Source of the DNA: Nocardia aurea
Lineage (GTDB): Bacteria > Actinomycetota > Actinomycetes > Mycobacteriales > Mycobacteriaceae
DNA: 64,000 nucleotides
NCBI RefSeq assembly: GCF_003123685.1
Contig: NZ_QCYJ01000085.1
Coordinates: forward strand, 248,001 to 312,000
Direction of reading: 5' to 3'
Shown: positions 1-8,328 of the stretch, in pieces
Layout: every line of letters begins with the position of its first letter
Position numbering within the stretch: the stretch's first letter is position 1
The notes under the pieces: generated by a model
Seen by the model: the letters and a program-made list of their open reading frames with translations, nothing else
Told to the model about the DNA's origin: nothing
Database searches by the model: none
Program-made: the position numbers and the translations under genes

Positions 1-584
1 TCGAGCGCGCTCGTCGGCTCGTCGGCGAGCAGCAGTTTCGGCTCACCGGACAGCGCGATCGCGATCAGCACCCGCTGCTTCATCCCGCCGGAGAGTTCGT
101 GCGGGTACTTGGCGTAGATCTCCTCGGGCGCGGCGAGTCCGGCCAGTTCGAGGAAACGGAAGGCCTCGGAGCGGATGCGCTGGTTGTGGGCTCCGTTGCC
201 GAAAGGCAGGAACCGACGTCCGCGCAGCCGGTTGCGCAGCGCGTCCTCGATCTGGCGGCCGATGGGTTTGACCGGATTCAGCGAGACGCCGGGATCCTGC
301 GGGATGTAGCCGACATAGCTGCCCCGATAGCGCGCGAACCTGTTGTGCGACCAGCCCGCGACATCGGCGCTCGCGAGACGGATCTGTCCGCTGATCCGGC
401 AGGTGGCGGGCAGTAGGCCGATCGCCGAACGGATCAATGTCGACTTACCCGAACCGGATTCGCCGACAATGGTGACCAGTTCGCCCGGTTCGACGGTCAG
501 CGAGATACCCGCGACCGCGCGGTGGGGCTGCTCACCGCGGCGTTTGTACCAGATCTCCACATCGGTGAAGGACAGTAGCGACAT
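1..584 (-). CDS. Peptide/nickel-type ABC transporter ATP-binding protein (3' end beyond window)
   Basis: Cytoplasmic ATPase of a peptide/nickel (Dpp/Opp) importer. Translating the minus strand from ATG at 584 gives 194 residues before the window edge: Walker A GESGSGKST at 41-49, Q-loop PQDP near 95-98, signature LSGGM at 164-168 and Walker B LLLADEP at 184-190. The start codon shares one base with the stop of the upstream permease gene (TGATG), so translation is probably coupled. The C-terminal oligopeptide-transporter domain and any second ATPase lie outside the window. Substrate cannot be read from the sequence. Confidence 0.93.
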   Translation of the reverse strand, partial: MSLLSFTDVEIWYKRRGEQPHRAVAGISLTVEPGELVTIVGESGSGKSTLIRSAIGLLPATCRISGQIRLASADVAGWSHNRFARYRGSYVGYIPQDPGVSLNPVKPIGRQIEDALRNRLRGRRFLPFGNGAHNQRIRSEAFRFLELAGLAAPEEIYAKYPHELSGGMKQRVLIAIALSGEPKLLLADEPTSAL

Positions 585-1507
585 CAGGACTCCCTGTCCG
601 GCTGCAAGGCACGGCTGATCCGATTGCTGGCGAGTACCGCGAGCAGGATGACCGCGCCGGGGAACAGCGAGATCCACGGCGCGACGGCGAGCAGGTCACG
701 CCCCTCGGCGACGAGCAGACCCCATTCGGGTTCCGGTGGTGGCGCGCCGAATCCGAGGAAGCCCAGTGCCGCGATCGCGAGAATCGCCGAACCGAATTGC
801 AGGGGAATCAGCGCGACCACCGAACTGAGCGAATTCGGCAGCACATGACGCAGCAGAATGGCGAGTCGGGGCGTGCCGATACTGGCCGCGGCCTCGACGA
901 ACTCCGCCTGGGTCACCTTGAGAACTTCGGCCCGCATCACCCGGGCGAAATTCGCCACCGACGAGATGCCGACCGCGACAGCGACATTGGTGGTGCCGTA
1001 GCCGAGAGCGGCCACCACGACCATCGTCAGCAGCAGGCCGGGCACCGAGAGCAGCACGTCGACCACGCGCATCACGATCGGATCGATGATCCCGCGCACA
1101 TAACCCGCGACCAGCCCCAACGCCGTCCCGATGAAGAACGCGATGGATACCGCGAGCAGTGTGGCCGACATCGTGATGACGGTGCCGTACACCGTGCGCG
1201 TGTAGATGTCACGACCGAGTCGGTCGGTGCCGAACGGATGCTCGACACTGGGCCCGACGAGGATGACATCGGTGTCGGGGAGGTACGGATCGTTCCAGGT
1301 GAGAACACCCGGTACGACACAGAAGGCCAGGGTGGCGAGCACCACGACGACGGCCAGCGTCAGGCCGGGCTGGGCCAGGACGGGGTGCATTACCCCGAAC
1401 CGACGCCGCGGCGGTTCGGCGGGCGCGGAGACCTCGACGGTGGGTCCGGTGTCGGGCTCGGTCGGTTGCCGATCGGCCCGCGTCGGTTTCTCGAGACTGA
1501 TGGTCAC
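584..1507 (-). CDS. Peptide/nickel ABC transporter permease, DppC type
   Basis: Inner-membrane permease of the same importer, 307 residues. After a Pro-rich cytoplasmic N-terminus come a first membrane helix, the HPFGTDRLGRD motif typical of DppC permeases and the EAA loop (EAAASIGTPRLAILLRHVLP) that docks the ATPase. I chose GTG 1507 because it overlaps the stop of the upstream permease as GTGA; the same frame stays open further upstream, but that stretch only shadows dppB. Partner of the DppB-type permease. Confidence 0.93.
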   Translation of the reverse strand: MTISLEKPTRADRQPTEPDTGPTVEVSAPAEPPRRRFGVMHPVLAQPGLTLAVVVVLATLAFCVVPGVLTWNDPYLPDTDVILVGPSVEHPFGTDRLGRDIYTRTVYGTVITMSATLLAVSIAFFIGTALGLVAGYVRGIIDPIVMRVVDVLLSVPGLLLTMVVVAALGYGTTNVAVAVGISSVANFARVMRAEVLKVTQAEFVEAAASIGTPRLAILLRHVLPNSLSSVVALIPLQFGSAILAIAALGFLGFGAPPPEPEWGLLVAEGRDLLAVAPWISLFPGAVILLAVLASNRISRALQPDRES

Positions 1508-2457
1508 GTGGTCACGCCCCTCTCGGGCACCGCTCGCAGCCGCGGGTCGATCAACGGATAGGAGATGTCGACGAGGAAATTCACCGTCACGAAGCAGAGC
1601 GCGACGAACATGACGATGCCCTGGACGACCGGAACGTCCTGTGCCCGAACGGCTTGTTCGGTCAGCCTGCCGATGCCGGCGCGGGAGAAGATCGTCTCGG
1701 TGATCACTGCGCCCGCGAGCAGTTCGCCGACGATGATGCCGCCCTGGGTCAGTGCGGGCAGGCTCGCGTTGCGCAGCACCTCGGTGTTGATCACGGTGCC
1801 TTTGCGCAGGCCCTTGCTGTAGGCGGTCAGGACATAGGGCGAGGCGTATTCGGTGTGGAAGTTGCGCAGCAGCAGCTGGGCGATCGGTCCGGAGACCGGA
1901 ATCGCCAGTGCCACCGCGGGAAGCACCAAACCCTTCCAGCCCTGGCTGCTGATGGGCGGGAACCAGCCGAGCTGGAAGGAGAAGACCTTGATGATGATCA
2001 GCCCGAGCAGGAAGCTGGGGAACGACACCAGCAGCGGCGGGACGCTGGCGATCAGGTTCCGCAGCCACGCCGACCTGAGATAGGTGGCGACCCAGGCGAC
2101 GGCGAGTGCGAACAACACCGCCACCACCAGCGCGGCCGCCGCGAGGACGACGGTTTTGGGCAGTGCGTCACCGATCGCGTCGACGACCGGTTGATCGGTG
2201 CTCACCGACGTCCCGAAATCGCCGCGCAGCGCCGCCAGTAGACGGTCGAGATACTGTCGCCATTCCGGCTCGTCGAAACCGTAGGCGCGCTCCATCTGCG
2301 CGAACGCCTGCGGATCGATGGTGGCGCGCTCATCCGGCGGGAACAGCAATTCGATCGGGCTCGTCGGCAGGAGATAGAGCAGGATGAAGGAGGCCGTGAA
2401 GGCCCCCCACACCACGATCAGCGCGCGGCCGAGTTTCAGCGAGGCGTAGCGCAGCAC
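1504..2457 (-). CDS. Peptide/nickel ABC transporter permease, DppB type
   Basis: First permease of the importer, 317 residues, with an N-terminal membrane helix (ALIVVWGAFTASFILLYLLP), a large extracytoplasmic loop and the usual C-terminal block of helices with an EAA-type segment. It starts at GTG 2457, one base after the stop of the binding-protein gene, and its own stop overlaps the next start (GTGA). This tight spacing indicates one operon: binding protein, DppB, DppC, ATPase. Confidence 0.93.
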   Translation of the reverse strand: MLRYASLKLGRALIVVWGAFTASFILLYLLPTSPIELLFPPDERATIDPQAFAQMERAYGFDEPEWRQYLDRLLAALRGDFGTSVSTDQPVVDAIGDALPKTVVLAAAALVVAVLFALAVAWVATYLRSAWLRNLIASVPPLLVSFPSFLLGLIIIKVFSFQLGWFPPISSQGWKGLVLPAVALAIPVSGPIAQLLLRNFHTEYASPYVLTAYSKGLRKGTVINTEVLRNASLPALTQGGIIVGELLAGAVITETIFSRAGIGRLTEQAVRAQDVPVVQGIVMFVALCFVTVNFLVDISYPLIDPRLRAVPERGVTT

Positions 2458-2458
2458 G

Positions 2459-4159
2459 TCACTTTCCGCTCACCCAGGAGTCGACGAACAGCAGTCGGCC
2501 CGAACCGTCGAGATAGATATTTCCCACACCCTTGGTCGCGGCGACCTGCGAGGTCTGGAACTGCGGGTTGACCAGAACGAATTCCTCGTGGATGAGATCC
2601 TGCACGGCCTTGGCCAGCGGAATCTGCGCCGCGCCGATGGCGGTGTCGAGCGCGTTGAAGGTCTTCACGATCCGCGCGCGGTCCGGGTGGTTCTCCGGGA
2701 TGACCGAGCCGTTGCCCCGATCGGGATTCAACTGGGTGTTGAGCACCGCCACGTCGTTACGGGCCCGATTGATATTCGCCAGGTGGAATTCGGCGGTGAT
2801 CTGTTTGGCCGGGATGTTCTGCGAGTCGAAGACGATCTCGACGTCGATGCCGATGGCCTTCAGCGCGGCCTGGGTCGCCTCGTAGGTCACCCGCGCGTCG
2901 GGCACCAGGATATTGCCGGTGCCTTTGAGTTTCAGTTTGACGCCGTTCTTCTCGCGAATCCCGTCGGCGCCCGGTTTCCACCCCGCGTCGTCCAGCAGTT
3001 TCTTGGCCCGCTCCGGGTCGTATTTCAGCGCGCCCTGGCTGTAGTCGACGAATCCGGGCACTTTGTCGGTGAGAACCGAATGGGCTTCGCCCTCCGACGG
3101 CGAGAGCAGCGACTTCTTGTATCCGGCCCGGTTGGTGGCCGCCACGATCGCGCGCCGGACGTTGATATCGTCGGTCGGCGCCAGGCTGAGGTTGAACTGC
3201 CAGCCCAGCGTGAAGCCGGGGACCGTCCTCGAGGTGAGTTCGAAACCCTGTGCGGTGACGACCTTCTCGTCGGTGGGCAGGATGTCGAACGAGGCGGGGA
3301 CGTCTCCGGACTGGAGTGCCCCGACGCGCACACTCGCCTCGGGGATCGTGATGAATTCGATCCTGTCCAGGTAGGCCGGTCCCTCGTGCTTCAGCGCGGG
3401 CGGGGACCACTTGTAGTCCTCGCGCCGGACGATGACGGTGCGTTCCTTCGGGACGTACTCGGTGACGACGAAAGGCCCGGTGCCGATCACATTGGCCGGA
3501 TTCAGCCGATCCTTGGCGGAGGATTTCAGGGTGCGGTCGGCCAGGAAGCTGATATTGCCCGTTCCGCTGTGGGCGGTGAGCTGGAGGAAACTCGCGTTGG
3601 GCGCGTTGAACAACACCTTGACGACGAACTCGCTGACGACCTGGGTTTCCTTGTAGGGGCCCAGATAGCTCTTGCCGTTGGGTTTGATGCTCAGCGCCTC
3701 GTCGCCGAAGTAGAACTGGTCGAGATTGTTCTTGACCGAGGTCGCGTTGAATTTCGTTCCGTCGCTGAAGGTCACATCCTCACGCAGGGTGAAGGTGTAT
3801 TCGGTGATGGTGTCGTTGTACTCCCACTTGGTGGCCAGCCACGGGCTCAGCGCACCGGTGTCGCGGTCCTGGAACAGGAGCCGGTCCACGATGTTGTTGG
3901 AGAAGTTCGCACCGGCGAAGCTGCTGTTGACCTGGGGGTCGATGGACTCGGGCGCGCCGAGCCAGGCGAACTTCAGGGTGCCGCCCCTGACGGGGGTGCC
4001 CCCGCTCGTCGTGTTCACGGCGGAGTTGCCGTCGGCGCTGCAGCCAACGAGCAGCAAGCCGCCGACGGCTCCGGCGAGTGCCAGGAAGCCGCGACGACCG
4101 GTAGTGGTGGAGATCAGAGAATCGGCCCCAGCTGCAGCCGAACGGAACGCATCGGTCAT
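2459..4159 (-). CDS. ABC transporter substrate-binding lipoprotein, family 5
   Basis: Extracytoplasmic solute-binding protein of the importer, 566 residues. The N-terminus has a twin-arginine motif (RRGFLALAG from residue 22) followed by a hydrophobic stretch and lipobox LVGC with Cys40, so it is probably a Tat-exported lipoprotein. The mature part has the SBP_bac_5 pattern (GGTLKFAWLGAPESIDPQ, then a DVTFSDGTKFNA block). First gene of the operon; the start has only a weak ribosome site. Family 5 members bind peptides, nickel chelates, opines and more, so the ligand is unknown. Confidence 0.93.
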   Translation of the reverse strand: MTDAFRSAAAGADSLISTTTGRRGFLALAGAVGGLLLVGCSADGNSAVNTTSGGTPVRGGTLKFAWLGAPESIDPQVNSSFAGANFSNNIVDRLLFQDRDTGALSPWLATKWEYNDTITEYTFTLREDVTFSDGTKFNATSVKNNLDQFYFGDEALSIKPNGKSYLGPYKETQVVSEFVVKVLFNAPNASFLQLTAHSGTGNISFLADRTLKSSAKDRLNPANVIGTGPFVVTEYVPKERTVIVRREDYKWSPPALKHEGPAYLDRIEFITIPEASVRVGALQSGDVPASFDILPTDEKVVTAQGFELTSRTVPGFTLGWQFNLSLAPTDDINVRRAIVAATNRAGYKKSLLSPSEGEAHSVLTDKVPGFVDYSQGALKYDPERAKKLLDDAGWKPGADGIREKNGVKLKLKGTGNILVPDARVTYEATQAALKAIGIDVEIVFDSQNIPAKQITAEFHLANINRARNDVAVLNTQLNPDRGNGSVIPENHPDRARIVKTFNALDTAIGAAQIPLAKAVQDLIHEEFVLVNPQFQTSQVAATKGVGNIYLDGSGRLLFVDSWVSGK

Positions 4160-4461
4160 AATCGGGCAACTCTGACATATTCCCGGTGGCTCCCAGAGGG
4201 TTTGGGTCAGGCCAATTTTTACCCTCTACCTGCGTCCCCGCGTCGGTATCGGCGAGTTATGGACATCGGGCGACCGGTGCGGTCGAGGTTATCACCGTCC
4301 GGAAATCGATGACGATCGTCACCGGCGGAACCGGCCCGCCGCCCCGCGGGACGGTCACGCGCGATGGTGGGCGCGAAGGCAGCGATGCAAGACTCGCGAC
4401 GAAATGTTCAGGCACACGGGCGAATTCACAGCCTCCGGTAGTGGCCGGTGGTGAGACGATG
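4160..4461. other. Intergenic leader upstream of the importer operon
   Basis: About 300 bases between the HxlR gene and the importer operon. No convincing gene. On the minus strand I looked for a Cys-rich attenuator peptide or a known riboswitch core and found neither. The only structure noted is a 7-bp inverted repeat close to the start codon (listed separately). Confidence 0.5.
4195..4227 (-). promoter_or_regulatory. Inverted repeat in the leader of the ABC importer operon
   Basis: AGAGGGT at 4195-4201 is complementary to ACCCTCT at 4221-4227, giving a 7-bp stem with a 19-base loop about 36 bases upstream of the binding-protein start. It could be a 5'-leader hairpin or an operator half-site pair. 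No regulator is assigned. Confidence 0.3.
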
Positions 4462-4881
4462 TCACGCCGATGCCCGGCCGCCCGAACCGCGGAGTCGTCG
4501 GGGAGCGTCGTCCTGGGCGGCGAGGAGTTCGTCGCCGTGATCGTCGATCCACGCGCCGAGCGCTCTCATCGGCCCGTCGACCAGGCTCGCACCCAGTTCC
4601 GTGAGCGCGTATTCGACACGGGGCGGGGCCTGCCGGTAGCCCGAGCGCTCGATCAGGCCGTGGCCGAGTAGGCGGCGAAGGGCCTCGCTCAACGCCTTGT
4701 CGCTGATTCCGCCGATGTCGGAGCGCAGGTCGCCTCGACGGCGCGGCCCCTCGTACAACGCGGCGAGCACCACCGGATCCCAGGTGTGCGCGAACAGGTC
4801 CGTGGCCGCGCGCAACCGGCAGTCGGCGACCAGTTCATGCCGGTGATCGCCCACTTCGTCACCGCGTCCGAATTCGCTCAT
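4462..4881 (-). CDS. HxlR-family transcriptional regulator
   Basis: DNA-binding regulator of 139 residues. The winged helix is clear: C21 near the N-terminus, the DLFAHTWDPVVLAALYEGPRRRGDLRSDI block, KALSEALRRLLGHGLIER recognition region and a wing ending in YALTELG, as in the HxlR family. It is divergent from the adjacent dinucleotide-binding protein gene (start-to-start gap of 95 bases) and a perfect 20-bp palindrome lies 22 bases from its start. It probably represses that neighbour and itself. Signal unknown. Confidence 0.9.
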   Translation of the reverse strand: MSEFGRGDEVGDHRHELVADCRLRAATDLFAHTWDPVVLAALYEGPRRRGDLRSDIGGISDKALSEALRRLLGHGLIERSGYRQAPPRVEYALTELGASLVDGPMRALGAWIDDHGDELLAAQDDAPRRLRGSGGRASA

Positions 4882-4903
4882 CGCCCCATGATCACCCGTC
4901 TGT

Positions 4904-4923
4904 TTCGCACCGATCGGTGCGAA
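4904..4923. promoter_or_regulatory. Perfect 20-bp palindrome, likely HxlR operator
   Basis: TTCGCACCGATCGGTGCGAA reads identically on both strands. It sits in the 95-base divergent gap between the HxlR regulator and its neighbour, overlapping the expected -35 region of the plus-strand promoter (a TACCGT -10-like hexamer follows near 4934). Position and symmetry fit autoregulation plus repression of the divergent gene. Confidence 0.7.
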
Positions 4924-4976
4924 TCGGTCCGCCTACCGTAAACCCGGTCCGGGACAGACGACAGGGAGCAACCACG

Positions 4977-5618
4977 ATGCGAATCGGGATTCTGGGTACG
5001 GGAATGATGGCGGCGGCGCTGGGCGGGCGCTGGGCAGCGGCGGGCCACGACATCGCGGTGGCGGGACGTTCGCCGGACAAGGTCCGCGCGCTGGCCGGCG
5101 AACTCGGTCGCGGTGTGCGAGCGGCCACGGTGCGCGAAGCGGTCGACGGGGCGGACGCGGTACTGCTGGCGGTGGCCTTCGACGGCGTCGACGAGATACT
5201 GCGTGTCGCGGAATCCGCTGGGACACTGTTCGGTACGACGTTGATCGACCCGACCAACGCGGTCGAGCACGGCATCGGCCTGCACCGGCTGCCGACCGGC
5301 ACATCGGCCGCACAGCACATCGCGGGCCTCGCCCCCGACGCCCACGTCGTCAAGGCGTTCCACATGTTCCCCGCCGCGCACTGGAGCGAGCCGGCGGCCG
5401 TCCGGGCCACCGTGCCGCTCTGCGGCGATGATCCCGACGCGCTGCGCGTCACCGCGACGCTGATTCGCGACGCGGGCGCGGATCCTGCCGTACTGGGCGG
5501 ACTCGATCGCGCCAGACAACTCGAGGAGGCGGCGGGTTTCGTCATCGGACTCGTGTTCGGGGGATTCGACCCACGTGCCGCGGTCCCGCACCTGCCGGTT
5601 CCGGCGCCGGCAGCGTGA
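4977..5618 (+). CDS. NADPH-dependent F420 reductase-like dinucleotide-binding protein
   Basis: 213 residues, ATG 4977 preceded by a GGGAG ribosome site. The N-terminus is a Rossmann motif (MRIGILGTGMMAAALGGRWAA) followed by VAGRSPDKVRAL, typical of the F420:NADPH reductase/FNO-like family that binds NADP with a short dimer region after it. KAFHMFP near residue 125 matches the family's conserved KAFN(T/M) segment. It is divergent from an HxlR regulator, a common arrangement for redox-responsive control. Whether it uses F420 or another partner cannot be told. Confidence 0.8.
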   Translation: MRIGILGTGMMAAALGGRWAAAGHDIAVAGRSPDKVRALAGELGRGVRAATVREAVDGADAVLLAVAFDGVDEILRVAESAGTLFGTTLIDPTNAVEHGIGLHRLPTGTSAAQHIAGLAPDAHVVKAFHMFPAAHWSEPAAVRATVPLCGDDPDALRVTATLIRDAGADPAVLGGLDRARQLEEAAGFVIGLVFGGFDPRAAVPHLPVPAPAA

Positions 5619-5764
5619 CGGTCGGCCGCGTCGTGATCCGGTCGGCCGGACACCGCGATCCGGGGCGCGCGGTCTCGGGCTCCGGCAGCTGAATGGCGCG
5701 CGAAATATCCTGCGACGGTGGCATTGTGCCACGATCCCGTCGCCGGGATGTCGTACGGTGACCG

Positions 5765-5770
5765 TACTAT
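5765..5770 (+). promoter_or_regulatory. -10 element for a leaderless start
   Basis: TACTAT fits the actinobacterial TANNNT -10 consensus and ends seven bases before GTG 5778, the geometry of a leaderless transcript. No good -35 is visible. Confidence 0.5.
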
Positions 5771-5777
5771 CTCCGTC

Positions 5778-6209
5778 GTGACGCAAGCAGACAGATACGC
5801 CCTCTACGCCTGGGGCAATTGGTTCTACGAGGTCGGTCTCGATCGGCTCGACGAATGGCTGGATTCCGATGTCCTCAACGGCGCGCGCACGGTCGAACGC
5901 GACGACCTGACGATGTACGAGAGTGAACTCCGTATCGACGGAAGCAAATCCTTCTACATCGTCGAGAACGACGAATACGTCCTCGGCCGCGAACTGGGCA
6001 CACCGCCGCGAGGCTGGCGTGTCGGCTACCTCAACATCGTCACCGATGGCACCCTGGACAACGCCCTGGAGGTGGCCGCACGCCTCGAGGAGGAGGCCGA
6101 CCTGGACCGCGACGACGCCCCGGGGAGCAACCCGATCGCGTACGGCGAGGTCGTCACCGTCTGGGAGGATCCGCACGGCCAGTGGGATATGGCGCTCGTG
6201 CGCGTCTGA
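5778..6209 (+). CDS. Hypothetical protein, acidic, about 143 aa
   Basis: Unrecognised soluble protein, strongly acidic. It contains WGNWFYEVGLDRLDEWLDSD near the N-terminus, a central SKSFYIVENDEYVLGRELG segment and a C-terminal VVTVWEDPHGQWDMALVRV strand pair. The open frame extends back to 5718, but a -10 hexamer seven bases before GTG 5778 suggests leaderless translation from there. No signal peptide or membrane segment. It stands alone between the dinucleotide-binding protein and the desaturase. Function unknown. Confidence 0.7.
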   Translation: MTQADRYALYAWGNWFYEVGLDRLDEWLDSDVLNGARTVERDDLTMYESELRIDGSKSFYIVENDEYVLGRELGTPPRGWRVGYLNIVTDGTLDNALEVAARLEEEADLDRDDAPGSNPIAYGEVVTVWEDPHGQWDMALVRV

Positions 6210-6475
6210 ATCGAATCCAGCACCGCCGCAACATCGCTGCCGAAACCTCGCGTGACGGCGGCGGTGTTCCGGAACAGCCTTCGTTCGTTCACTCGGAATA
6301 GCTGCCGTCCGTCGATCGCGGGACGGGGCGATTCCCGGAACAGAGCAGCAGGTCGACGGTACGCGCCGAACCCATGCGGTTCGTCTATGGTGTGGGGGCG
6401 GCGAGGCCGCACAGTCAGTTATGCGTGAACAGCGGTACGTTCCGTGGTTTTCTCCACCGAATCGAAAGGCGCTGC

Positions 6476-7417
6476 ATGACAAAGGACTTGACGCAACTCG
6501 ACCTCCTCGCGGAATTGGAGCCGGTCGTCGCGGAGAATATCGACCGACATCTGGCCACGGCCAAGGACTGGTGTCCGCACGACTACGTCCCGTGGGACGA
6601 AGGCCGCAATTTCGCGGCGATGGGCGGGCGGGATTGGGACCCCGACCAGTCGCGCCTGTCGGAGGTCGCCAAGGTCGCGATGATCACGAATCTGCTCACC
6701 GAGGACAATCTGCCGTCCTATCACCGGGTGATCGCCGAGAACTTCTCCCGAGACGGCGCGTGGGGCACCTGGGTCGGGCGCTGGACCGCCGAGGAGAACC
6801 GCCACTCCATCGCCATGCGTGATTATCTGGTGTGCACCCGCGCGGTCGACCCCGTCGCGCTGGAGAACGACCGGATGGTGCACATGACACGCGGTGTGCA
6901 CGCGCCCGCCGGTTTCGGCGGTGTGCTCGACCAGGTCGCCTACGTGACCTTTCAGGAATTGGCGACCAGGGTCAGTCATCGCAGCACCGGAACCGTCTGT
7001 GACGATCCGATCGCCGAACGTATGTTGCAGCGCATCGCGGCCGACGAGAACCTGCACATGATGTTCTACCGCAACGTCGCGGGCGCGGCGTTCGACATCG
7101 CACCCGATCAGTCGATGGAATCGGTGACCAGGATCGCGAAGACCTTCGCCATGCCGGGCACGGGTATGCCCAACTGGCGTCGCAACGGTGTGCTGATGGT
7201 CAAACACGGAATCTACGATCTGCGTCAGCATCTCGACGAGGTCCTGTTGCCGGTACTGCGGATCTGGAATGTCTTCAAACGCACCGACTTCACCGCGCGC
7301 GGCGAACGCGCCCGCGACGAACTCGGCGTGTATATCGAGAAACTGACCCGCGATGTGGCCAAGTTCGAGGAGCAGCGGGCTCGGATCCTGGCTCGCGAGG
7401 CGGCACGGGTAGGTTGA
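6476..7417 (+). CDS. Acyl-ACP desaturase, DesA type
   Basis: Soluble di-iron stearoyl-ACP-type desaturase of 313 residues that would introduce a double bond into an acyl chain bound to acyl carrier protein. Ligand motifs are in place: TED at 75-77, EENRH at 106-110, E161 with H168, and DENLH at 190-194. I chose ATG 6476 because AAAGG lies about seven bases upstream; the open frame extends back to 6374 without support. Related to mycobacterial DesA1/DesA2, which act in mycolic and unsaturated fatty acid synthesis. Monocistronic. Confidence 0.92.
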   Translation: MTKDLTQLDLLAELEPVVAENIDRHLATAKDWCPHDYVPWDEGRNFAAMGGRDWDPDQSRLSEVAKVAMITNLLTEDNLPSYHRVIAENFSRDGAWGTWVGRWTAEENRHSIAMRDYLVCTRAVDPVALENDRMVHMTRGVHAPAGFGGVLDQVAYVTFQELATRVSHRSTGTVCDDPIAERMLQRIAADENLHMMFYRNVAGAAFDIAPDQSMESVTRIAKTFAMPGTGMPNWRRNGVLMVKHGIYDLRQHLDEVLLPVLRIWNVFKRTDFTARGERARDELGVYIEKLTRDVAKFEEQRARILAREAARVG

Positions 7418-7654
7418 CCGCCTCGCTGTCACGCTCGGGCGCGGCGGGGATTTCGTCGTTCCGAGTCGCGAGCGGTGCCGTCGGATCCGATGTCGCGGTG
7501 CGCGGTGTGCCTCGGTGCATACCGCGCACAGGTGCGCCCACTCCCGGGAACTCGAAGGATCCGAGCCGGAGACGCACGAGCGTGGCCCCTGCGACGGTCC
7601 TAGTATTCCGGCATCGCGGCAGAGGTGGTCGCGGCGGAAGACAGGAGTCGTGTC

Positions 7655-8311
7655 GTGTCGGACAGCTTTTTGGTGGCGGCCCGAATCCCCATGAGCCGGG
7701 AGGGATTCGAGCGCTGGCTCGACACCCCGGTCACCGATCCGGCTGTCATCGCCGATCAGGAGACCGTGTTCGACGGCTGGTTCTGGGACGGGGAGCGAGC
7801 GGATTGGTCACGGGCCGAAATCGGGCTGTCACCACGGGAGTTCTTCGCCGATCACGTCGAGGACGCATGTGACGGTGGCGTCACCACGTGTGTCGTCGTC
7901 CATCGTGACGACGCGCTGGAAATCTATTCGATGTGCCTCGGATTCCTCGAATCCTTCGTACTCACGGCACTGCGTATGCTCGCGGCCACCGCGCGGTTCA
8001 AATCCGATCCCGCGCCGGACACGGCGTTGTTCTGGGCGGAAACCGGTGCCACGTTGCCCGATGCGCGAGGGGAGGGGTGGCTCTCGGTGCTGACCATCGG
8101 GGGTGAGGGCGCGCGTTTCACCGCCGACGCCGATCTGAAAGCGACGATCGATGGTCTGCGTCCCGCCGAGGCGCTGTTCTTCGAAATGGTCGATCAGCTC
8201 GCCGAAGCGGAAGAAGACCACGACGGAGTTGCGCCGTACCACACGGTGATCCCGCGCGATCACTCGTTCGTCGATCCGGCGATCCTGCGCGACTCGATCA
8301 CCCGGTCCTGA
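7655..8311 (+). CDS. Hypothetical protein, 218 aa
   Basis: Unrecognised acidic protein with segments such as ARIPMSREGFERWLDTPV, DGWFWDGERADWSRAEIGLS and FLESFVLTALRMLAATARF. No signal peptide; the latter segment is amphipathic rather than a clear membrane helix. The start is set at GTG 7655 by an AGGAG site eight bases upstream; GTG 7625 lacks one. Alone between the desaturase and a convergent recombinase-like gene. Function unknown. Confidence 0.75.
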   Translation: MSDSFLVAARIPMSREGFERWLDTPVTDPAVIADQETVFDGWFWDGERADWSRAEIGLSPREFFADHVEDACDGGVTTCVVVHRDDALEIYSMCLGFLESFVLTALRMLAATARFKSDPAPDTALFWAETGATLPDARGEGWLSVLTIGGEGARFTADADLKATIDGLRPAEALFFEMVDQLAEAEEDHDGVAPYHTVIPRDHSFVDPAILRDSITRS

Positions 8312-8328
8312 CCACGGAGGTCGACCGG

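Noticed and set aside
2588..4312. 574-residue plus-strand open frame
   Set aside because: Exactly antisense to the substrate-binding lipoprotein gene, with no ribosome site or domain.
4160..4461. Cys-rich attenuator peptide or riboswitch upstream of the ABC importer
   Set aside because: The short minus-strand frames encode no Cys run or conserved leader motif, and no known riboswitch core could be matched; only a 7-bp inverted repeat is visible.
4878..6482. 534-residue minus-strand open frame
   Set aside because: Antisense to the dinucleotide-binding protein and the acidic hypothetical gene; Arg/Pro/His-rich composition typical of a shadow frame.
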